A stretch of DNA of 28,818 nucleotides from positions 1-28,818 of the forward strand of contig CALMGA010000348.1 of assembly GCA_937863205.1 (NCBI GenBank), read 5' to 3'. Source of the stretch: an uncultured Beijerinckiaceae bacterium (lineage in GTDB: Bacteria > Pseudomonadota > Alphaproteobacteria > Rhizobiales > Beijerinckiaceae). Position 1 is the first letter of the stretch. Each line of letters starts with the position of its first letter. A program made the translations under genes and the position numbers. The notes under the pieces were generated by a model. The model made no database searches and had not been told where the DNA came from. It worked only from the letters and a program-made list of their open reading frames with translations. Below are positions 23,745 through 28,818 of the stretch, in pieces.

Positions 23745-24864
23745 ATCCCAGCAAGCCGCCCGGCGTCGGCGCCAGCGGATTGGCCGCCCGCGTCGCGAGA
23801 TCTGCAGCATCGGGGCGAGGCTCGCCGACGGCGGCGGCCCACAAACCTTCCACGAAGGTTGGATCGAGCCCGTCGGTGATGAACACCATCCGGGTGGTTC
23901 GGTCGTCGTCCGGCCAGCGGTCGAGGCGGGTTGCGGGATGCATCACGTGCTGCACGCCGTGGATCACCACCGGCCGGGAGGGATCGTCGGCGAGCGCGAC
24001 CAGTCCCTTCAAGCGCAGCAGCCTCGCGCCATGGGCCGAGCGCAGCAGTTCGGTGAACAGGGTGACGGCATGGGGCGACACCGGCCGGGGATGGCGCAGG
24101 CAGAAGGACCGGATGCTGGCGTCATGCCGGTTCACGTCGTGATGGTGGTGGTGCCCCGCTCCATGCCCGTCCTCGACGGCCTCGGCGGCGAGCCAGGCGC
24201 GGGCGTCGCCACCCCGCACCGCGACATCGAACGGCGGTCCGGCGAACAAGCGTTCGGCCTCGGCCTCGCCGCGGGCCGCATCGAGCAGCGGCGCGGACGG
24301 GTTCAAGGCTCGCAGCCGAGCCTTCAAAAGGTCCAACGCGGCCGCGTCGCCGACAAGGTCGCCCTTCGTCAGCACCAGCCGGTCGGCGAGCGCGGCCTGC
24401 TTCACCGCCTCGCGGTGCCGGTCGAGTGTCGCCGAGCCGACCAGCGCATCCACCAGCGTGATGACCGAGCGCAGGCGGAAGCGCATTCGAAGGTAGGGAT
24501 GGGCCATCACCGTGTGCAGCACCGGCGCGGGATCGGCGAGGCCGGTGGTCTCGATCACCACCCGGATCCAGCTGGCGCGCTTGTTGTCGCGGGCGCGAAG
24601 GGCGTTTTCCAGCGCGGCGATGAGATCGCCGCGGATCGAGCAGCACAGGCAGCCCGACGTCATCACCAGCATGTCGCCTTCGACCCGCTCGACCAGCAGG
24701 TGGTCGAGGCCAACCGACCCGAACTCGTTGATCAGAACCAACGTGTCGGACAGCAGGGGATCGCGCAGCAGGCGGTTGAGCAACGTCGTCTTTCCGGCGC
24801 CGAGGAAGCCGGTGATCACCGAAAGTTCGAACGGCGGGGGTGGCCGTCGTGCGTCGGGGATCAT
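23743..24864 (-). CDS. CobW/COG0523-family GTPase
   Basis: About 373 residues. G1 loop VITGFLGAGKTTLLNRLL at residues 14-31, the family metal motif GCLCCSIRGDLIAALENAL (CxCC), the switch region VVIETTGLADPAPVLHT, TKGD as the NKxD equivalent, and a His-rich segment HGAGHHHHHD (about residue 265) typical of metallochaperones. The C-terminal CobW_C domain includes RLLRLKGLVALADDPSRPVV and HPATRLDRWPDDDR, then RTTRMVFITDG. Such proteins deliver Zn, Co or other metals. cobS lies about 3 kb away but is not in the same operon. The start MIPDARR (24864) is chosen because the longer frame overlaps the preceding gene. Its stop overlaps the repeat element. Confidence 0.9.
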   Translation of the reverse strand: MIPDARRPPPPFELSVITGFLGAGKTTLLNRLLRDPLLSDTLVLINEFGSVGLDHLLVERVEGDMLVMTSGCLCCSIRGDLIAALENALRARDNKRASWIRVVIETTGLADPAPVLHTVMAHPYLRMRFRLRSVITLVDALVGSATLDRHREAVKQAALADRLVLTKGDLVGDAAALDLLKARLRALNPSAPLLDAARGEAEAERLFAGPPFDVAVRGGDARAWLAAEAVEDGHGAGHHHHHDVNRHDASIRSFCLRHPRPVSPHAVTLFTELLRSAHGARLLRLKGLVALADDPSRPVVIHGVQHVMHPATRLDRWPDDDRTTRMVFITDGLDPTFVEGLWAAAVGEPRPDAADLATRAANPLAPTPGGLLG

Positions 24865-24934
24865 GGCACCGGGGCAGGCAGGCACGGCAGCGGCCGACCC
24901 GCGAGACGAGCTTCCGGACAAACGACCGGGTGAA

Positions 24935-26563
24935 TCATCGGCCGGTCCGCTGGGCGTCGTCGGCCGCGTCGGCCTTCCGCGCCGACGCCTTTGCTTTGCT
25001 GACAAGTCGTCCGCCGGCCTTTTCGGCCGGCTTGGCCGCCGATTTGGCCAGGGGCTTGGCAGGATGCGCCAACTTACCGGCCGCGACATCGGCCACCCGC
25101 TTCGCCTTGTCCTTGCGGGCCGGCTTGGGCGTCTCGTTCTCCTCGGCGCCGGCCAGCACCTTGGTGTCGGGCGCTTCGGCGGCGGCGTTCAGTACCGCAG
25201 CCCTGCCCGCCCGGCCGCGATGCGCCGCGCGCACCCGCCGTCCACGCAGCGGCAGGGCATTGGGGTCGGCGGCGAGCGGCGCGACGCCGATCCCCTGGAT
25301 CGGGCCGCCAGTCTCGGTCGGGGCATAGGCTTCGACGGTGGCCGGCATCGGCTCGCTGCCGATCGGGGAATGGGGCGCGCGGGCCTGCGCGACCGGCCCC
25401 TGGTAGCCGGGTTCGGCCCCGATGTGCACGGGCACCGGCGCGAAGGCGACCGGCGGCATGGAGTTGATGTGCATCGCGGTCGGGGCGGACGCCATCACGG
25501 TTGGCGTGGTGAAGAGGAACGAGCGCTCCGGCGACAGGGCGGACAGGCCGAGGCCGGCCGCCGGCGGCAGCAGCGGCGCGTCGAGTTGGTCGACCTCCGT
25601 GCTGAACTGGGCGAGGAGCTTGCCGCGGGCGCGGCACACCTCGTTGCGCATGTCCGGGGCTGCCTGGGGAGCGTCGGCAGGAAGCGCCACGATGGATCCC
25701 GTCGGGCGATCGACGCCGGCGAAGGCCCGGTCGAACAGGGCGGCGACCTTGGCGGTGCGGGCGGCGACGGAGGGTGCTCCCATCACGATCGCGATGATGC
25801 GCCGGCCGTCGCGGAAGGCGCTGGCCACCACGTTGAAGCCGGCCGAACAGGTGAAGCCGGTCTTCATGCCGTCGGCGCCGGGATAGCGGCCGAGCAGGTT
25901 GTTGTGGTTTGTGATGATCTCCGGGCCGAGCGACAGGGCGCCGATGTTGAACAACGCCAACTGGTCGGGGAAGTTGGCGTAAAGCGCGCGGGCGATGAGG
26001 GCCATGTCGCGAGCCGACGACACGTGCTGCGGGCTGGGCAGGCCATTGGGGTTGACGAAATGAGATTCGCGCAGGCCGAGGTCGGCCGCCGCCCGGTTCA
26101 TGTCGTCCGCGAAGGCGGGCACGGAGCCCGACACGCCTTCCGCGACCGTGACGGCGATATCGTTGGCCGAGCGCACCATCAGCATGCGCAGGGCGTTGAT
26201 CAGGGTGACCTGGGTGCCCGGCCTGAAGCCCATTTTGGAGGGCGGCTGCGAGCGCGCGTAGTCAGAATAGAGGAGTGGCGTGTCCAGCGCGATCTTGCCC
26301 TCGCGCACGGCCTGAAGGGCGACGTAGACGGTCATCAGCTTGGTGGTCGAGGCGGGAAACCACGGCTGCGTCGCCTGTTGCTGGTACAAAACGTCGCCGG
26401 TGGCGACATCCATGGTCAGCGCCGGCGTCGCCGCAGCGGCGGTCGACAGAATGGAAGCGGCGGCGGCCAGGAACGCAGTCAAGCCGCGCCGGAGAAGGCC
26501 GGCGAGCGGGAGGCCGGCATCGCTGATCGGTACCCCGCCCGAAACATCCAAGCTGCAACGCAT
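24935..26563 (-). CDS. D-alanyl-D-alanine carboxypeptidase (penicillin-binding protein, S11 family) with a long C-terminal tail
   Basis: About 542 residues, exported. The hydrophobic segment LTAFLAAAASILSTAAAATP acts as signal peptide. The three active-site motifs are present: SxxK in PASTTKLMTVYVA, SxN in VRSANDIAVTVAEG, and KTG in GMKTGFTCSAGFNVV. The enzyme trims terminal D-Ala from peptidoglycan stem peptides. From about residue 300 the protein continues with about 240 residues of Ala/Pro-rich, then Lys/Arg/Ala-rich sequence in place of a clear PBP5 C-terminal domain, making it longer than typical DacA. ATG 26563 is preferred over a frame extension to 26635. It lies 70 bases upstream of the CobW gene on the same strand. 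Confidence 0.92.
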   Translation of the reverse strand: MRCSLDVSGGVPISDAGLPLAGLLRRGLTAFLAAAASILSTAAAATPALTMDVATGDVLYQQQATQPWFPASTTKLMTVYVALQAVREGKIALDTPLLYSDYARSQPPSKMGFRPGTQVTLINALRMLMVRSANDIAVTVAEGVSGSVPAFADDMNRAAADLGLRESHFVNPNGLPSPQHVSSARDMALIARALYANFPDQLALFNIGALSLGPEIITNHNNLLGRYPGADGMKTGFTCSAGFNVVASAFRDGRRIIAIVMGAPSVAARTAKVAALFDRAFAGVDRPTGSIVALPADAPQAAPDMRNEVCRARGKLLAQFSTEVDQLDAPLLPPAAGLGLSALSPERSFLFTTPTVMASAPTAMHINSMPPVAFAPVPVHIGAEPGYQGPVAQARAPHSPIGSEPMPATVEAYAPTETGGPIQGIGVAPLAADPNALPLRGRRVRAAHRGRAGRAAVLNAAAEAPDTKVLAGAEENETPKPARKDKAKRVADVAAGKLAHPAKPLAKSAAKPAEKAGGRLVSKAKASARKADAADDAQRTGR

Positions 26564-26911
26564 CAGCGGTCCTATTGAACGAACAAGGGCGAAACGATCA
26601 ACGGCGGTCACGATTGCGAAGACCCTGACCCCCAATCGCCGCGACGCCGGCCCCGAAGGCCTTCCGCCAGATCGGCGCCAAGTCGGCGCGAAGTCGGCAC
26701 GCGGGCCAACCCCGAGCGGAATGCGGCGTTGGCGCCGCTCGGATTGGGCAGGTCGGTTGGCTTCATCAACGCCTGCTTAGATCGCGTCCGCCGGAAAGGC
26801 GAGTCGGTTCAAAACGCTATCCTCAGCCCGTGCGGCGCTTTCAAGGCGTCTTCCAGAGCAGCCGGCAAAGCGCCTGACCACGTCGCCGGTACGCCCGGCC
26901 GACCCGCTTCG

Positions 26912-27217
26912 TCATTCCCCCGGCGCGCGGGCTTCGATTGCGATGGCGTGAACTTTATCGGGCCCCATTTCCCCGGCAACAAGGTCGTTGATCATTCGGT
27001 GGCGTTCCAGCCGGGTCTTGTTCTCGAACTGCCGCGATGTCACCTTGATGAGGAAATGCGTCTCGCCGCTCGCGCCCGCCGTGCCCGCCCGCGATACGAC
27101 ATGCGCGTGCTTGGCGTGCTTGTAGGATTCGTCGACGACGTCGAGGCTGGCCGGCTCCAGCCCAGCTTCCAGCGCCGCGCGGATGCGCGCCGCCACGGGG
27201 TGATCTTGTTCACTCAT
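26912..27217 (-). CDS. bolA: BolA family protein
   Basis: 101 residues, beginning MSEQDHPVAARIRAALEAGL. The fold pattern is intact: alpha helix, then VVDESYKHAKHAHV, THFLIKVTSRQFENKTRLER, HRMINDLVAGEM and a final strand VHAIAIEARAP. BolA proteins pair with monothiol glutaredoxins in Fe-S cluster handling and iron sensing. It is divergent from the J-domain gene, 90 bases away, an arrangement common in alphaproteobacteria together with cobS. The His that contacts the glutaredoxin-bound cluster is probably in ERHRMIN. Confidence 0.92.
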   Translation of the reverse strand: MSEQDHPVAARIRAALEAGLEPASLDVVDESYKHAKHAHVVSRAGTAGASGETHFLIKVTSRQFENKTRLERHRMINDLVAGEMGPDKVHAIAIEARAPGE

Positions 27218-27307
27218 TTCCAGTCATCTCCTGGTTAGCTGATCCCAGCGCGAAACCCGCCCGGCGGCGCTTGATGCCGGTCGCAACGCATCCATAATGA
27301 TCGAGCC

Positions 27308-27919
27308 ATGAACCTGAATTCACGTCTCTTCGATAGCATTCGCGTCAAGTCCGGCCCCAAGGCGGCGACGCCGACACCGGAGCGCACCCGCTGTGATTAT
27401 CCCGGCTGCACGGCGGAGGGCGAGTTCCGCGCTCCGCAGGGTCGCGACCGCGAAGGGCAGTTCTTCTGCTTCTGCCTCGATCATGTCCGCGCCTACAATG
27501 CGTCCTACAACTATTTCAACGGCATGAGCGTCGAAGACGTGGCCTTGTACCAGCGCGACGCTTTGACAGGGCATCGCCCGACCTGGACGATGGGATCCAA
27601 TCGCAGCGCCAAGGGCTTTCGTGAGGAGGGCGACGCCACCGCGACGGGCGATCCGCTCGGCATGTTTCGTGCGAGGGAGCACACGCGGACCGCACGCCGG
27701 CGGGAGCCGATCAAGCCTCGTGTCGGCGTCGCCGCCCTGAAGGCGCTCGACCAGCTCGGCCTCGACGAGACGGCGGGTGCGCCGACCGTGAAGGCGAGGT
27801 ACAAGGACCTCGTCAAGCAGCTGCACCCGGATGCCAACGGCGGCGACAGGTCCAACGAGGACCGCTTGCGGGAGATCATCCGGGCCTACAACTATCTCAA
27901 AACCGTGAAGCTTGCCTGA
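27308..27919 (+). CDS. J-domain (DnaJ-like) protein with N-terminal Cys/His motif
   Basis: 203 residues. The N-terminal part has a possible metal site, RCDYPGCTAEGEF and FFCFCLDHVRAYNASYNYF (Cys at C29/C34 and CFCxxH). The J domain is at the C-terminus (about 140-203): AALKALDQLGLDETAGAPTV, KARYKDLVKQLHPDANGGDR with the HPD motif intact, and LREIIRAYNYLKTVK. It would stimulate Hsp70 ATPase on a specific client. Conserved placement just ahead of cobS (78 bases) in alphaproteobacteria suggests a link to cobaltochelatase assembly, though this is inference. Confidence 0.9.
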   Translation: MNLNSRLFDSIRVKSGPKAATPTPERTRCDYPGCTAEGEFRAPQGRDREGQFFCFCLDHVRAYNASYNYFNGMSVEDVALYQRDALTGHRPTWTMGSNRSAKGFREEGDATATGDPLGMFRAREHTRTARRREPIKPRVGVAALKALDQLGLDETAGAPTVKARYKDLVKQLHPDANGGDRSNEDRLREIIRAYNYLKTVKLA

Positions 27920-27997
27920 GGGCCCAAGCGAACGAGCCGCAGCGCTCACGCCGGCGTGGGTTGGCCGGACGGTGCGGACCGACAAGGACAATCCTCG

Positions 27998-28818
27998 ATG
28001 CAAAGCGTGATCATGGACGGAAGCTCGGCCGGGGGCGTTCCCGACATGAACGTGTCCGTTCGCCAGGTTTTCGGCATCGACAGCGACATGGAGGCGCCGG
28101 CCTATTCCTCGTCCGATCCGCACGTGCCCGACCTTGACCCCGACTACCTGTTCGACCGCGACACCACGCTCGCCATCCTTGCCGGCTTCGCCAGGAACCG
28201 CCGGGTGATGGTGACGGGATACCATGGGACAGGCAAGTCGACCCACATCGAGCAGGTCGCCGCGCGGCTGAACTGGCCGTGCGTGCGCATCAACCTCGAC
28301 AGCCACGTGTCGCGCGTCGACCTTGTGGGCAAGGACGCCATCGTGCTGAAGGAGGGCAAGCAGGTCACCGAGTTCCGCGACGGCATCCTGCCTTGGGCGC
28401 TGCAGAACAACGTGGCGCTGTGCTTCGACGAGTACGATGCCGGTCGCCCCGACGTGATGTTCGTGATCCAGCGCGTGCTGGAAGTGGCCGGGCGTCTCAC
28501 CCTGCTCGACCAGAGCCGGGTCATCCGCCCGCACCCGGCCTTTCGCCTGTTCGCCACGACCAACACGATCGGGCTCGGCGACACGTCGGGCCTGTATCAC
28601 GGCACCCAGCAGATCAACCAGGGCCAGATGGACCGCTGGTCCATCGTCGCCACCCTGAACTACCTTCCGCATGACCGCGAGGTCGACATCGTGGTGGCCA
28701 AGGTGCCGAAATTCGGCAAGCGGGATGTGAAGGGCGAAGCGAAGGGCAAGGGCGGCCGCGACGCCGTGTCGAAGATGGTGCGCGTCGCCGACCTCACCCG
28801 CAACGCCTTCATGGCCGG
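27998..28818 (+). CDS. cobS: Aerobic cobaltochelatase subunit CobS (3' end beyond window)
   Basis: 273 codons are visible from ATG 27998, with AAGGA 9 bases upstream. The protein reads MNVSVRQVFGIDSDMEAPAY, DPDYLFDRDTTLAILAGFAR, Walker A in VTGYHGTGKSTHIEQVAARL, ALCFDEYDAGRPD (Walker B), and LFATTNTIGLGDTSGLYHGT. This is the AAA+ (MoxR-like) ATPase that with CobT and CobN inserts cobalt into hydrogenobyrinic acid a,c-diamide in the aerobic cobalamin pathway. cobT would be expected just downstream. The first 16 residues before MNVSVRQ may or may not be translated. Confidence 0.95.
   Translation, partial: MQSVIMDGSSAGGVPDMNVSVRQVFGIDSDMEAPAYSSSDPHVPDLDPDYLFDRDTTLAILAGFARNRRVMVTGYHGTGKSTHIEQVAARLNWPCVRINLDSHVSRVDLVGKDAIVLKEGKQVTEFRDGILPWALQNNVALCFDEYDAGRPDVMFVIQRVLEVAGRLTLLDQSRVIRPHPAFRLFATTNTIGLGDTSGLYHGTQQINQGQMDRWSIVATLNYLPHDREVDIVVAKVPKFGKRDVKGEAKGKGGRDAVSKMVRVADLTRNAFMA

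Noticed and set aside
24512..26578. 688-codon plus frame opposite the carboxypeptidase
   Set aside because: Shadow frame; the minus-strand gene carries the SxxK, SxN and KTG motifs.

Overview
This is a GC-rich window whose gene content points to an alphaproteobacterium, most likely Hyphomicrobiales (Rhizobiales). Indicators are a DUF992 periplasmic protein, a DUF882 (M15-like) peptidase, a chorismate mutase-HisC-TyrA operon, a MetX-MetW operon and a BolA / J-domain protein / CobS cluster. This placement is inference from family content; no marker rRNA is present.

The left end (about 1-1930, minus strand) is the most interesting part. It encodes the N-terminal part of a TROVE-domain Ro60 (Rsr) protein, cut by the window edge. 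Upstream of it lies about 1.2 kb without protein genes that holds an array of six structured RNA units, all on the rsr strand. Each unit can be folded by hand into a closing stem, an asymmetric internal loop whose 5' strand starts GCC, a second helix of about 9 bp, a TYAYC motif and a variable distal domain. In units 1, 2 and 3 the distal domain is a circularly permuted tRNA: T-arm first, then an acceptor stem closed by a short loop, then the D-arm. This is the topology expected of YrlA-type bacterial Y RNAs, the tRNA-mimicking partners of Ro60. Unit 1 even encodes a discriminator base and CCA. Units 4 and 6 carry only small hairpins, and unit 5 carries a non-tRNA multi-hairpin domain. A small XRE-type regulator is transcribed divergently at 1969.

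Next come an AI-2E family permease (minus), a degenerate stretch with a frameshifted IS630-like transposase remnant and a frameshifted small gene (about 3420-4531), thioredoxin reductase, a DUF992 protein, a GtrA-family membrane protein and a sigma-54-dependent response regulator. Two cell-wall genes follow in tandem: a YcbB-like L,D-transpeptidase and a DUF882 peptidase. After them are mannose-1-phosphate guanylyltransferase (minus), a secreted protein of unknown function, a hybrid histidine kinase (minus) and a DUF4188 protein.

The right third is core metabolism. Aromatic amino-acid synthesis (chorismate mutase, HisC-like aminotransferase, TyrA; minus) is divergent from methionine synthesis (metX, metW; plus). 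A palindromic direct-repeat element separates metW from a convergent CobW-family GTPase, which lies next to a D-alanyl-D-alanine carboxypeptidase. The window ends with bolA (minus), a J-domain protein and the start of cobS (plus).
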